From NCBI GenBank assembly GCA_013398055.1, contig VZRS01009492.1, positions 38,044-102,043 on the forward strand: DNA of 64,000 bases, in the 5' to 3' direction. A program made the position numbers and the translations under genes. Source of the stretch: Ifrita kowaldi. Lineage: Eukaryota; Chordata; Aves; Passeriformes; Cinclosomatidae. Below, one piece after another: positions 1 through 13,976 of the stretch (position 1 is its first letter; each line of letters begins with the position of its first letter). The notes below the pieces were generated by a model, which made no database searches, had not been told where the DNA came from, and was given only the letters and a program-made list of their open reading frames with translations.

Positions 1-389
1 AGGGAGCTGGAGGTGTTTAGAATGAAGAAAAGGAGGCTCAGGGGAGATCTTATCACTCTACAACCGCCTGAAAGGAGGTTGTAGCGGAGTGGGGTTTGGT
101 CTCCTCTCCCAGGCAACCAGTGACAGGACGAGAGGACTTAGTCTCAAGCTGCCCCAGGGAGGTTCAGGTTCGACATCAAGAAGAATTAACTTTATGGAAA
201 GGGTTGTTAAATATCGGAATGTACCACCCAGGAAAGTGGTGGAGCCACCATCCCTGGAAGTATTCAAGAAATAACTCAATGTGGCACTTAGCATACTGGT
301 CTAGTTGATAGGGTGGTATTCAGTCAAAGGTTGGACTTGATGATATTGGAAGTATCTTCTAACCAAAATGATTCTGTGATTCCGTGATC
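1..389 (+). mobile_element. CR1 LINE 3' fragment, sense orientation, cut by the window edge
   Basis: The text resembles the end of CR1 ORF2 and its 3' UTR: GGAGGCTCAGGGGAGATCTT near the start, a 'ccatccctggaagtattcaa' phrase, then GGTTGGACTTGATGATATTG and the diagnostic CR1 3' end ATTCTGTGATTCCGTGA. Frames in it are broken and it is an old copy. CR1 copies are usually 5'-truncated; the 5' limit here lies outside the window. Confidence 0.88.
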
Positions 390-3300
390 ATATGTCAAGA
401 GATGAGATCATACATTCCCAAGGAAAAAAAGTCATGAAGGAAAAATGCAACATGTAATTTTATAGTCAATATGAAGAGGGGCTATGTTCTTTCTGTTCTT
501 TTAATGAAGCAGTTCACTCCCCTGTAATTTCTGCTTCACAATATTCGGTTACTAACAACATAATAAACAAGGGTTGGAGGCTTTTTGCCTTGACTTGTAA
601 ATAATATTTCACCAATGAGGTTGTGTGCTGGAGCAAGGACTGTGCACCACTGATTGTGTTTGATCTTCAGATGGTAGAATTAAATCCTAAAATCCATTTT
701 CCTGCAGCCAGTGAAAATCACGTATTCAGCTCCTACAGTCAGCACCTGCATTTCCAAAATTAGCAGACGTTTTGAGATAGCGACACAGATATCAACAAAT
801 CATGTGTCTTGTATCTTTCATTGAGCAGTATTTTATTTTTAGCAGGCTATTCTTTTCTCTTTTCAGAAACAGAATTTCAACATAGAAGTCGTAAAGACTC
901 CCCATCTGATGGGTGCAGACACCTGTGCACTTATGCAGGCATGCATATATGCATTTAACACGCATTTCCCACAATTTTTTGTCATTCAAATAAGAAACAG
1001 AAAAGAACATCAGCAGGGATCTCATTCAATAATTATCTATTGTTGAACACAGCACTAGGCTTTTCCCAGAACTTGCTCATGGATAATTCTCATCTACTCT
1101 GCAAGTGTGTGAGTTCTCCAGTCCTTCTATGGTTTTGTGCACATCATTCTTTAAAGGGAGGAAGAAACAGGCATTTTGGGAGTCCATTTTGGGGTCCATT
1201 TAACAGATTCATATTTGAGTAATCAAAGGTTTATAAGGTTCAATTTCCATTTAAAATTCAAAGTCAGCTTCCTTCTTATGAAATAAGTATTGATTTTCTG
1301 CAGAGAAATGCTAATCAGAATGCTCCTGAAGAAGGAAAGGAAATTGAGTGTAGAAGAAAGGCTCTGTGAAAGAAGATAGGAAATTTAGTGCCTCCTCTCT
1401 TTCTGAAGGGAATATGCTTCTTGGAGCTTTGAGCTTGATGTCCAAGATTGTCTGCAAAGCAAAGTCTATGAAAATAAATACTGAATTTTTGGATACTTTT
1501 CTTGTTATCTTGGTTTTGTAGTAGTGACATACTTCAAACTACAGGGTTTATTATAACTGCTGAAATTATGAATGCTTTTATGAGATTTAAGACCGATCCT
1601 TAAATCTAATCTCCTTTCTCCAGGAGCTTTGCATAAGACCTGGAAAATGTTAGGAATTCTTGTTTACTACTTCAGGAAGATATAGATGATTCACAGAGGT
1701 CAGGGTGAGAAGGAACCACTGAGATCAACAGGGGTTGGTCCTGGAGTCAAGCTTCTGTAGAACTTACATCTTGTGATGGATAGAGTCCTGTTCAGCCTCT
1801 CCCATCTACTTAGAGCAGGACATTTTTTTCAGACTGCCTTCCAGAGGTCCCTCCAAACCTAATTTTTCCCTTGATGCTACGGTAATCAGTGAAAATAAAG
1901 CTAGAGTATAGAATCCAGCAACTTCTGACTCTGCACACCTAGTCTGCATCCCAGCTCCACATCAAGTTGAATTTAGGACATGCTTCACTCCTTCCTCCAT
2001 TTCCTGTCTTTCCAGTTTCCATTTGTAAAGACCTGATGAAAGCAGCAGTGTGATCCAACAAGTTCCAGCTTGACAGGAGCTGGTTTTGTTTAGCAGAACT
2101 AGGTCTGTCTGTTGACTGTTGCCTTAATGTAATGTATTTGAGTTTCTCTATCTAAAAAATATGACTTTCCCAGTGGCGGTAGCTACAGTGTTTGTAATCA
2201 CGGTCAGCAGCAAAGAAGTTAAAAGACCAGAAAAATGCAAACTGTCACTCCACCTCCCCTGCCACCAGAGGGCTTTATGAATGGTCTTTTATGAATGTTG
2301 TTAGCTTTCCAGCTACAAGACATTTTAAATGATGGATGAACAAAGGCATCATCTGTGCAAACACTGGGATGTTTGAACTCAGAGGAAGGTTCAATAATTA
2401 GTCATGCAGAATATTAGTAGCGCCCTTTGGTCATATTCTAGGTTCCTCCTGGATTACAACACAATGTCACAAATCATCAGCTGCTGCAATTGGTGTTTTC
2501 ACAAAGGAAAAGCTTCCTGGTGGTAATACTGAACCTTGGAATAATATTTAACTCTGCGTCTTTCCTAAACACTGGTAGTGTACAGGAACCATTTCATTCC
2601 ACAAACAGCTTTTTCTGCTTATACTTCTGGTAAATGGACTATTTCTTTTTATCATCTTTCCTTTCCAGTCCTGTCATCCTTACAGAACTGAATGTGTTCA
2701 TCAGTAGAAGGTGAGACAGGTTTCTACTGTTTATGTCATCAGCATAACTATGAATAGTTAAACATGCAGAGTCCTCTCCGTTCTAGCTTCGAACAAGTAC
2801 TAAGATGTACCTTTCCAGGCCCACTGTGGGCCCTAGGCTACATGGAGGGAGGTAAATGAGGGCACAATTTGAAAGCAATGCTTTGTCTTTCAAAGTTGTA
2901 CCCAAAGGAAGCATTTGCCTGGCAGAAAGGTTTTTGGATTGTATTGTGCATGTAAGAAACAACATAGTTTACCTTCCAGACTCCTGGATGGTTTGCAGAA
3001 CAAATGCATAGAAAAAAATGCCATTTTAGTCAGCAAGCTAAGAAAATTTGATCTAGAAATCATTGGGGTATTACAAATAGGTATCTTTATGCTACCATTT
3101 TTTGCAAAAGCGCTTTTGATATAGGACTGCCCCTTAAATCATTTAGTCTCAAATGAAACTGGATGGTAGGGACAGTATGTAGATAGAGATTATGTAAAGA
3201 GCAATAAAAAAAATTAAAATGCCTTTCTCTTCAGCTCTAAGGTTCTGCAGCAAAAAGCAGGTTTCACATTCACTGTTATTGGCAGCAAAGGCCCATATGG

Positions 3301-5936
3301 TGTTAAAGATACCAATACAGTGCTGCACATGACTCAAAAGAAAAAAATCCTATTCACATAACATTCCACCTTTATACTGGATCATTGTGCACTTAGTATC
3401 ACTTCAAGATAGAAAAAAGCAGTTTGGGCAGACAGGTTTAAAATGGAACTCAGTCAAGCACACTTTTCTGGATAAATCAGGCTAACTTCAATGTGCACAT
3501 AGCTGAAACCTCCTGTGATTAAATATTGGGTATGTATGCCAAGGCATTCTGGCTGTGACTTCAATTGTCTATTTTAAAACACAAGCCTCCTGCAGAAAAA
3601 AATTATTTAGTTAGCTAAATAAAGTGCTTGTTGAAAATCCAAAGAAATCATTTGTGTGATAAATAAGGTTGCTTATTACCAAGCTAGGATGATTATAGCT
3701 ATTTTATGAAATTTTAATTACATTATGTGGCTGCTCAAATATTGGTTTTGAACATTAATCAAGTTACTTGGGAAGCATTTCACGGAAGGGAAAATAAAAA
3801 TGAAATGGCTTATTTACTTATCCCAGTGTATTAAGAAAAAAATTCAGTGGGGAAATCATGGAAAAGCCATCAGGGAGAAAGCACTGCCTAAGAGTGTTCA
3901 TAGTCAATAGATGTCTAAAACAAATTTTCACTTGAATGATCCTCCAGTGCTGTCTCAGTAGTATCTCCATGCTCCAGACAACATGGTATACTTAAAAAGC
4001 CATGTGTATAATTTTATAGGTAAGTTTATAGCCTGAAGCATTAAGATCTTTTACATATTTAGGAAACCATAAGATATTCTCATGTTACTAGATAAACAAG
4101 ATGTCTACCAATTTTGTTATTCAAAATATGAAGCTTTTTATGGGCTCTGAAAAATCCATAAAAATTCTTCCACAGAAAGGAACTTTGCAGTGAAGAAAAG
4201 CGAATATAAGTCTGAATTAACTAGACAGATATGGATTGATGCTGAACTGATGTGACAAGAGCCCTTGTTTTGCCACTGCATATGTTTCCTGTCTCAGTGA
4301 TTTATTTCCTGTAGTAAATTGCACAGGACAGAGATGTCACCTGAAGCCTGCTGAATTATTTCATTTTACATTTTTATTACCCTTTAGAAACATTCCAGAT
4401 TTGTATTAACATTGGCGTCTTGAACAGCAATTCAAGGGCATTATCTGTGCACGCAGTTTTACTGAGTACACATCAGCATTGATGGTAGCAAAAACCTCCT
4501 GATGGTTCTTCATCATAGACATCCACAAACTCACAGCTGTATTTAACAGAGCCCTTTACAAAGACGTTCAGGTCTTCTGTACTGCATGACCTAGCTCTGC
4601 TTTTCCGCCATCCACAACTGGAGTGATGTGGAAAAAAGAAGCCTTTTCCCTTCTCCCTGAAATAATAAAGAAACTGAATAAAGGCCCAGCATACTTCTGG
4701 CCTTTCAGCCCAGGAGCTGCAGCTTATGGTTTCCTCAAGTCCAGAAAGAAGAGGAAAAGGACAGAAACAAGGCAGCAGATGCTGTTTTGCATTTCTGTCC
4801 AGGTGTATGAATAAAACATGCCTTGGGTCTTGAAGTTGGTGCTGTAGTACACATGCTATTTACTCATCAGGAGCCCCTAAAGCCATTGCTTCATTCAGTA
4901 ACCTTCGCATCAAACCCTTGGACATCCGTGTCCAGCCAAGGGTCATTTAGAAACTCTACAGTAGGATACTGTTTGTACTAAAGGGGTGGGGCAACATGCA
5001 GTCAGAAATACAGCTAGTTACTTTACAGTACTTTGATTTCAACTTAAAAGAGCAGTGTTTGCCTTTCCTGTGTAAATAACTCTGCAAAGGTGGTTGTGGG
5101 TCAACAAAGGTGATGAGAAAAATAACATTAAGGAAAGTATCGTAAATTTTATTACAGGATAAAATCTAAACTATATCGAAGATATTTCTTAAGGCATTTC
5201 TGTAGTTTTATTTTGAACTAGTTGATATTTTCATACAAATTGTATGTTTTAATGAAGAAATTATAGCGCTACATTAGACTTCTGGCAGTTGGAATTCCCC
5301 ATTGTTACAAGCCTTGTTCTCAAGTCCTTTAAATTTAATTCAATGTTCTTCCCAAAGTGTTTCACTTGTATTGTGCAATACATACCTTATCAAGATAAAA
5401 TATTTTTATGTTCTGATAATAACTTCAATACTAACATCTCATATAATTTGTGGCATTTCTTTTCTCTTTGGACAAGACAAAATCCCTGAGAAGAGAAAAA
5501 ATAAAGCGTAACAATATGGGGTCCGGATAATCAGATAAAACTTTGAGTCTGAATATTTTTTTGCATCAAAGGTTGAGGCAGCATGCAAATCCAAGAGACA
5601 ACCTAGGTAATCTCAGCATGTTTTATATAAACATTACACCCAGAAAGCCCTGACTATTTAATCCCTATCCAAGGGCTGACTCTTAGCTGCTTGTATGTAT
5701 GTAGATCAAAATATTATCCACTTGTAAATTGTTGCCCATTTCATGTTGCATTTTCATTAAATATCAGCTCAGATATTTTCTACTCTTAAAAACAGTGGTA
5801 TTCAGGATTGAATATTTGTATCATCAAAGCATGATATGGTCTAAGTGTACAATGGGGATAGTGTATCTATGAATCTCCAAATACACACATTCATTTTACT
5901 TCTAATTTGTACAAATTGCCTTAAACTGACTTAGTA
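390..5936. other. Intron sequence without a recognised feature
   Basis: A/T-rich with frequent stops in all frames. No repeat family, RNA gene or exon recognised; frames reach only 77 codons. Confidence 0.6.
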
Positions 5937-5998
5937 ATCAATGATCCTTTTGGGTCGCTTCCAACTCAGCACATTCTGTGATTCTGTGAATCTGTGAA
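5937..5998 (+). mobile_element. CR1 LINE 3' tip, sense orientation
   Basis: A short remnant: TGATCCTTTTGGGTCGCTTC, then CCAACTC and ATTCTGTGATTCTGTGAATC, which is the CR1 3'-terminal repeat with extra units. Only the last ~60 bp of the element is present, an extreme 5' truncation. Confidence 0.8.
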
Positions 5999-7217
5999 AT
6001 ATTCATCTTTCTTAAGAAGCCCTACCTGGCTTTAACCATACAAAAAAATACTTTGTACCCATCTGTGTAAGCTTGTCTCCATAGTGGAGTTTCAATTCCC
6101 AACATGAAAGTTTTGTTTCTGTGAGATCCAGTAAAAATTTTCTTGCTTTTCTTGATTTTTAGTCTAAATTGTTTACTTAGGTATGTAAAGCAAACTCCAT
6201 GTACTTGCCTGGATTATTACCATCAAAAATTTTGATTGCAGGTGGTGCAAAAGTTTTGAGCACATCTGTGTGTGGGTGTTTTAGCTCTTCATGTACCTAT
6301 TTAGACAACGTGAAGCATGATAAATCTTACAAGGAACAGTAAAATAGATTTACTGAAGACTGCTGAGGGCTATGCAGCATTTCATAACTTTCAAAGACAC
6401 CATTAGAGATAGTACTTGTTCCATTGCATTTCAGCAGGGTATGTCTTAAATTAACTTTGAATAGAGGGACATTGAGGGAAAAGAAAGACCTTCAAAGAAA
6501 ATTGAATTTTCAATGCAGGGACCATCCAGGTCCAAGGACATCCTCATTTCTGTCTTTTGCACTTTTCAAAGTTCAATTGAATAAGAATTGAGTAAGAGTA
6601 TTTTATGTTCAGATAATTATGTAATTATTTTGTTTTATAATACCTTTCATTCTAAAGAATCCCATGAAACTTCAATATCCCTACAAAGGAACTGGGAGAT
6701 ATTTTGCTGAAGGATAACAGAGTATAGCTGGAGAACAAATAGCTTTCTGCCAAGTCAAAGTTTCAGGATGTAAAAAACTTTCTCCAGTTTTATCCTCTCA
6801 TTAGATTAGCGGCCAGAGAACTTATATATGAATGAGAAAGACTGATTTGTAATCCATGTACTTTAACCTATGCTGCCTCCATTCCAAATGAAATTAATAA
6901 CCAGGGAGGAAAGGAAATTGCAACCTCTCCCACTGGAACTATTCCACCTTGGATAAGTAATGAACCCTTTCCTTGAAAAGGAATTTGAGCCTTTACTTCC
7001 ACAATCCAAGGTAACTCTAGCTTCTGAGTGCTAGAATTAATTTATCCTATGTTTTCTCTGCACTAGTGAGTGTTTAACTGAACATATTAACTAGAAAAAC
7101 CATCAGCAAGAGAGAGATTGTCAGAAATGATTGGAAAAGGAATAATCTCTTGCTTTAATTTTGGTACAAAACCTAATCTTTGCCCTCAAAATGTTCTTGC
7201 TACAACCATTTTATCAG
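5999..7217. other. Intron sequence without a recognised feature
   Basis: Unique-looking A/T-rich sequence between a CR1 tip and the solo LTR. Nothing further recognised. Confidence 0.6.
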
Positions 7218-7681
7218 TGTAGTGGGTTGGCCCTGGCCATTAACTCACCACCCAGCCAGTCATTCATCCACTAGTCCTCAATCAGAATGGGGACAACAGT
7301 TTGAGAAGCAAAAGCAACAATGCTTTTGGGTCAAGATAAAGACAATTTAATAAGTGATGGAAAGATTAAGAAAAAAAAACAAACACAAAGGTTGAAAAGA
7401 CAATCACTTCCCATGCCACAGGCAGACTGCTGCACAGCCAGTCTCCAAATATCTCTGAGGCCAGCTGTCCTGGCTGTGTCTTCTCCCAGCCTCTTGCCTA
7501 TACCTGGGCTACTTGATAGTGAGGCAACATGAGAAACAAAGAAAGTCTCGGTGCTGTGTAGGCACTGCTCAGCAATAGCTGAAACTGGTGTATTATCAGC
7601 ACTTTCAGTCTCAAACCCAAAACACAGCACTATACAGGCCACTGTGAAGAATTTTAACTCCATCCCAGCGAGATCCAGTAT
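7218..7681 (-). mobile_element. Solo LTR of an avian endogenous retrovirus
   Basis: On the + strand it begins TGTAGTGGGTTGGCCCTGGC and ends near AACTCCATCCCAGCGAGATC. Read on the minus strand this gives the widespread avian LTR layout: a start resembling 'ctgg..ctgggatggagttaa', an inner GCTGAGCAGTGCCTACAC phrase, then GAAGACACAGCCAGGACAGC, and a 3' part with ATTAAATTGTCTTTATCTTG, a likely polyadenylation and U5 region. Nothing resembling gag, pol or env is adjacent, so it is a solo LTR left by recombination. Its length, about 464 bp, suits such elements. No clear target-site duplication is visible. A 110-codon minus-strand frame inside it is not a gene. Confidence 0.82.
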
Positions 7682-10600
7682 AATCGCCTAAGGCAAGTGA
7701 TCTCAATTTCGATAACTCAGCATTAGTTATTAATTAATTTAGTTTACTAACTAAAAAACCTTTTTATTAAAAAATCCCAAATTTGAAGATCTCCAAACAT
7801 TCCCCAACAACTTGGTAAGGTCTCAGTCCAATTGAAATTCAGTATCTAAAGATACTTCTGTATCTAAAGGTATGTTTAAGTGGTATTCCTTTTTAAGCTA
7901 TTTTCCAAAATAGTGTGGGCCTCTGAGATGGGAGAGCTGTGAGCCATGGTGACTTCCTTCCCAGACTAGATTTTTATCATTAGGCTAATGAAATATACTA
8001 ATAAAACAACAAAAACCAAGATATGTTTTCAACAAACACTTTTAAGTCCTAAAACATAGAGTCAAACAAATTGCTAATCTGGAATAGTCTTTAGCCTGGA
8101 GAAGATGCTTCTTTGAGATTTTCTCTCAGTTGATTTAGATGTCGTAATATCCCACTAATATATGAAAACTGGACATGACCATCTCTCCCATTTGACATTT
8201 AGAGGGTTTCATGTGCCTGAATTAACATTTTGAATTCTGGTCCAGTATCAGCACGCTGATTTTGCAAAGTGACATTCAAATTGCTTCCAGTTTGTTGTCC
8301 TATGAAGTAGCCTCATTTCTCTTTTAAGTTGTCTACCCTGGAGTACAATTATCTATTTCAACATCTCCTCCAACTTGTTTTTTGAGAAGAGTCATTGTAT
8401 TTCCTTGAACTAAATTTCAACAGGAATTGCTTTTAAATTGTTATTGATTATTCTGTGCAACTTTGTTGATAAAAAGAAACATTGATGTAGTGTGCCTAAA
8501 ACACTTGGTATTGAGAATATTTTAGCTGGAAATGCAGAAATTCAAAGAGTGAAAGAGATAGCATCTGGGAAAAAGGAGACACGCAAGGACAGAGAGGATT
8601 AATCAAGATTCACGTTAAAGCAAGTGTTGTCCTATTTACTAATTCCATTCCAAATTGTGTTTCTTGAAGAATGACATTTTTCATCTCTCCTTACATTTTC
8701 TCCATTTGTCTGAACAAGACAGTGGAAGGAAAATAAGATTGTAGCTTATGATAAAGCAGGAAAAAAAATCCAAGACCATTGTCCCTGTTCACATGTTAAA
8801 GATTCATATTTGATCCTGCAATTTAGGTGGAATGTGACAGTTATTAGACAACCTTATTTCAAGAAAACTGGAAAAAATGTTGAACAAAATGGTCTTAATA
8901 GCTTTTTATGCTACCTTAAGCTTCTAAACCCCTTCTAAATATCCTATTATGGTGAGTTCTTATGCCTTCAAATTTGAAGGGGCTGCACTTGCTGCCTTTT
9001 GAATTTCCTTGCATGACATAAAGAACGATGAGGCAGCTACCAGCCCAATATATTGTATTTATTGGAGTAATGGACACTTTTCCAACAGCACGGCTCTATT
9101 TGGTCTCTAGTGCAGTAGTCATTCTCCCTGTAGAAAAGAAAGAGAAAATACTGTGCTTGCTCACTGAGATGGAAAGGGAACTCCTTAATTTAATTTCTTT
9201 AGGCAGCATGGGATGGATACACGCATTGTAACTTAGTCAGAAAGAGCAAACAGCATCAGTGATTCAGCATATGCTTCTTCTTAATCACGTAATTTATTCC
9301 CCTTGTAGTAGTTACATTTTAAACCAGCTTCACTTCCTGATTCTCAAGGACAATATGAAGTCTTATCCCTCGTATATTATATTACTATGTTGAAAGGACA
9401 CCTATTTTCTGTGTAAGAATGATTTTCAAAATCACGAGAGTTTCTAGGTTAAGCCCCTTTATTACATATGCATTTGCTTTTGATATATAGTCATATGCTG
9501 TATCTCTTCTGAGAGCAGCTGATTTAATAAAATTACTTTTATTTTCTGAAGAAAACATCTTATCAAACCAGGAAAAGCAAAGCCTTTGAAAGAGTTGCTT
9601 AGTTTTCTGCAGCATGTCATAGAAGGAAAATGCCAGGCTATCTATCAGCCCTACCAGCTTGATCAAACCATTGTGGCAAGCATTCAATACTTAGAAGAAT
9701 CACTTTGGTGAGTACTGATTGGAGCTGTTGATACTCCTTTTGCAGAGAAAATCAGTATGAACGGTATAGGGAGGTAGAAGGTCAGATAGCACGTCTGTCT
9801 CTGCCATTTCAATTGGTTTTATTGCAATTCTGTCTAAATCACATGCTTTTTTCCACGCTCCTTGCTATTTCAGTTTTTATTGTGTTCTCTGTTGTAAATT
9901 GTAAGGTGTTTTACTGATATTAAAGACCCATTCCATACAGATATAATACATGAATCAATTCAGTATTACTTAGTCAAATATCGATAAAACAAGAATTAAG
10001 AGAATCTTGACCTATACAATAACAACTTGCTTATACTTTTTCCAAAAGAAGATTTACTGTGAAGATAAAGGACAGTATTTTATTACACTAGAATTTTTAT
10101 AGAAACAATGTTTCAGCAGATTTTCCACATAGTAAGGGTTTTCTTTGTTTCCCTACACTCCCATTTTTCCTCTTACAGGCTCCTTAATTTTTCTTCTATC
10201 ACAACTTCACTCATTCTTACAGCTCAGTTCAGGGTTGTCTTCAGTATTTATGGCTATATTTCATATTGTGTATTAAATTTAAATGTATTTTCTATAAATT
10301 CCCAAACTCTGTATAGGTTTGTTCAGATTATTTATATTCTTGTCTGGAAAGTCTTCTTCCTTTTGCAGGACTTACATTTAAATGAGAGATAAAAGTACAT
10401 GAACAGACTTTCAAAGATGCTGAGCAGCCAAAGTTTCTATTGCCTTCAACAGCAGCTTTGTGCAGGTTCTTCAAAAAACCTGTCAGTTGGGTCCTAGTTG
10501 AAGAAGTGTTTTACTACAAGTTATTAAAAATTTCAAGACTGTACAGATGTCGTATTTGAATGTTAAGATACTCAAAAAGGTGACTCTTGTAGTTTGAGGA

Positions 10601-11603
10601 GGGTGAGGCAATACGTATCTTCAGCAGCTACAGTAACCACCAGAAATGAAATGGTGTTTTATTTATGGGAAGTTGGAAGTTGGATGGGGTTTTACTGTGT
10701 ATGTGTAAAATAAGTTAGTGTTATTGATAGACCTATTCTTGACACCTTTTTGTTGTTCATCTTGTTTCTCTCCATTTTGTGACAGTCCTTGACAACCAAA
10801 ATTGGTTTTACTTCATCCATCCTTCATATCAGAGAAATGAAATAGCAAGTACTGACATGTCCAAGACAAGTTTATCTATGTGATATCACTTCTCTTTCAT
10901 TTTGATCTGAAGCTTTGTTTTCGTTCTTCACACTCATCTTCACTCCCAATGAAGAGACCGATATAATGCCATAGTTCTGATGACTGAATACAAAAAACTA
11001 AGTTCTGTCATCAGTTATGCCTCATCTACCTCCAATGATGAAACACATTTGGAAACATGATTTAAGTTCCATTTAAAAATACAGTTTTTCTAAATGTGTT
11101 TCATTTCCAGTGCACTTACTTAAAGACTACCCTTTGATAGGTTTTTGGCTTTGATGTCGGTCTGTTTATGGCAGATGGATTGTTAAAGTTGTAGCCTATT
11201 GCTGAAGTCATTGTATATATGTGAAGGAATCGTTATATATTTCATCATATATTAAATATATCACTATTTCTTCTTTATACCTAGCCTCTTTAAGGCTGAA
11301 TTTTTAAAACAGAACATGTTTGTGTAACTGCACGTTTGTGTGCATGTGCCAGAGAGCAGGAGATAGAAACTGACCACTGACCTACTATGCCCTGTATCTG
11401 ACGGATGATAAATACTACTGAATTTCTCACCAGTGAAGATCTTTTTTTTAGGACACTAGCATTACCACAATCACAAATATTTTTTGTAGCAACCTTTGCA
11501 GAGAATTCAGCAAGAACAGGTGGACTTGGGACCACTAGGTCCCAGGCTTAAATTTTGCTATATGTTCATACTACGTGTGTTCAGAGTCAGACTCAAAGGG
11601 ATT

Positions 11604-11630
11604 GTTTTTTCTTTTTCTTTTTTTTTTTTT
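11604..11630. repeat. T-rich low-complexity tract
   Basis: Runs of T broken by single C, ending in 13 T. Confidence 0.85.
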
Positions 11631-11963
11631 AATTAATGTGGGGAAAATTAAATTGGTCTCAGTAAAATCATCAGGTATAGTCTCAAAATTTAAATTGCAT
11701 TAATATCAGTCATAAGTAATCACTCTCTGTATGAGTGAAAATCATTACGCTAGATGTAAAAGAACTAGTTTGTGGCATTGTATTTTATTAGTAATTCATA
11801 TCATAGCATAAAGTTAAATCAGGCAGATTGTACATCCAGGAAAAAAATTAGAAGTTTCATCAGAAGTTACTGAAAGAGAAATTGACCAACTTACAATGTA
11901 AGTAGGACAAACAGTAGGAAAATGCCTTTGCAACAAGCTGAGGTTTGGGGTGTTTTGTGTTGG

Positions 11964-11987
11964 TTTTTATTTTTTTTGGGGGGGGGA
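11964..11987. repeat. T-run joined to a nine-base G-run
   Basis: TTTTTATTTTTTT passes directly into GGGGGGGGGAGG, a slippage-prone homopolymer junction and a likely site of sequencing length error. Confidence 0.8.
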
Positions 11988-13432
11988 GGTTCAGTAAAGT
12001 TAAGCTATATGCTATATGCTCATGTGAGAACATATATTTATATTTCACTTTATAGCCAAGTGAAGGCAAGTATAATTTTTCTACTCATGTGCCACAGATC
12101 ACTTGAATAATAGATGAAAGACAGATAGAAAAACTGGCATATATTTTAGACAATTTTAGCAGAAAACAGTAGCATTTATTTCCTGCTGTATGAGAGGATC
12201 ACCAGGGAAACACAGTAAATATTTAGGCAAAGTTTGTTAGCCCTGGTCTTGCTCATATCTAAGCCATTTTTTAAAATACAAGCACAAAGTTAAATAAACA
12301 AAATATTTACAATTATTGTGTTGTCATTAAACCACTCCTCCTGGGACTTTTGCTGTTGGAGGAACTCCTTTTGGCTATATATGACTACATTCCCCAAGTC
12401 ACTTAAACTATATTTTGCCTTCTAAAGGAAGACAAAAAAATAGATACGCAAGATATACTTTAGTCAAACAGAGAAGGTAGCTGCCTGCAGTGCTTCTGGA
12501 ATTACTTCAAGAGGTCCATTGTGCTAATTTAGTACGGATAGTAGATTGAGTATGTGCAAGAAACAATGCAATATTTGTCACCTAATGACCATTGTTTTTT
12601 ATTATGCTATATTAAAAACATCTGGATGGTATAAATAGAAAAAAAATTTTTAAACTTCTATCTAAACTTGTATTGCTACTCATTCATTACATAATTAAAT
12701 TTGCTTTAAACAAGACTGAGGGAGCTATATTGGTAATCTGTATTTTTGCCCCTTTAGTAACAATATTTTCCTTGTCGATATTTTCATGAATTGCAATGCA
12801 AATGTTTCCTTGAGCTTTACTTTGCATGTTTGGAAACTATCATTGACTTTTTTTCCCAATTTATTCTTTGCCAGTTTTAATTTAGAAAATGCATCAGAAA
12901 TGTTTTTCTATCAGTCTAGAACCATACTGATCAAAACTTTACCGTTTTGGACATTTACCATTGCTTCCAGGATTGGCAAGGAGAACTAGATTTTCTTAAC
13001 AGTTTACTTTCAGATGTAGCAAGGACTTCCACATACACAGTAAGAGAAAAGGGAAAAAATACAAAGGTCATCTAGATAAGTACTATTGCAGTAATCATCC
13101 TGTAGCCCGTTAGCTCTCTGGAGGAGTTCTTGGCAATGCAGAGCATCTTGGCAATACAATGTGCATTGTACCTGTATTTGTTAAAAATACTTTGAAAGAA
13201 ATGGAAGCATTCTAATTATTAAAGCCTAATTTCTGCAAGCACCAGGTGTGACAGGCGCCATGTGATGAAAAACATATTCCATATTTCCAAATGTCATGAG
13301 CTCTCATGATACAAAGATCAAGTAATATCATCTGTGGCTTTAGGTGATGATAGAAATCCATATGGGAAATTTTATAATTGCTACTATCTTGGTGTTTTGG
13401 TAGCTTTGCAAGAATTGCTGAAATTACAGATA

Positions 13433-13503
13433 GAGATATATAAACATATATATATATATGCGTGCATATATGCAAAGCCACACACTTGTGTGTGTGTGTG
13501 TGT
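13433..13503. repeat. Compound (TA)n / (TG)n microsatellite
   Basis: Alternating ATATAT, then CGTGCATATATGC, then CACACACTTGTGTGTGTGTG. The 147-codon minus-strand frame at 13212-13655 reads through this repeat (HTHTH and HIYIYVYI text) and is not a gene. Confidence 0.92.
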
Positions 13504-13918
13504 TTATAGTTTTTTGTGCTGATGAATTTCATGTTTAGGAAGATACATGTTTGCTCTTGGATCATTTTCCTTAACCAGATGGTATCTTTGTGATTGTTGT
13601 GACACTTCATTGTTGCTGCCTGCTGATGACTCACCGAAGGAAAATCCCAGCACACCCAGTAGGAGAAAATAAGGCTGTTTGGTGTTCTTTGCTACGTCTA
13701 ATTTTCTAACAGAATTTCGACAGATGTGACAATTTTGCTGAAATGTTGTCAAAATAATAGCAACAAGTTGACAAATCAAATCTGGCTCATGTTCAGTCCC
13801 CTGGTACTACACTGGTTCATCTGCAATAACAAGGGAATTTATATCAGTGTCATCCTTGACAACTTGATCATTTTAGATGGCACATTATCAATTTTTCATC
13901 CTTCTCTATGCCTTGCCT

Positions 13919-13943
13919 TTTTTTTCTTTTCTTTTTTTTTTTG

Positions 13944-13975
<32 letters not shown>

Positions 13976-13976
13976 C
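13919..13976. repeat. T-rich (TTTTG)n repeat
   Basis: A T-run with single C is followed by TTTTG units. It creates hydrophobic Phe/Leu frames on the + strand that are not genes. Confidence 0.9.

Larger units (their letters stand above)
7682..13432. other. Intron sequence with only simple repeats
   Basis: Two homopolymer patches (11604 and 11964) are listed separately. The frames at 9385-9687 (minus) and 10108-10392 (plus) have no recognisable domain and no supporting splice or start context. Confidence 0.6.

Noticed and set aside
13212..13655. 147-codon open frame on the minus strand, the second-longest frame in the window
   Set aside because: Its middle is the translation of a TA/TG microsatellite (His-Thr and Ile-Tyr runs), and the rest has no domain, no splice context and no codon bias that I can see.
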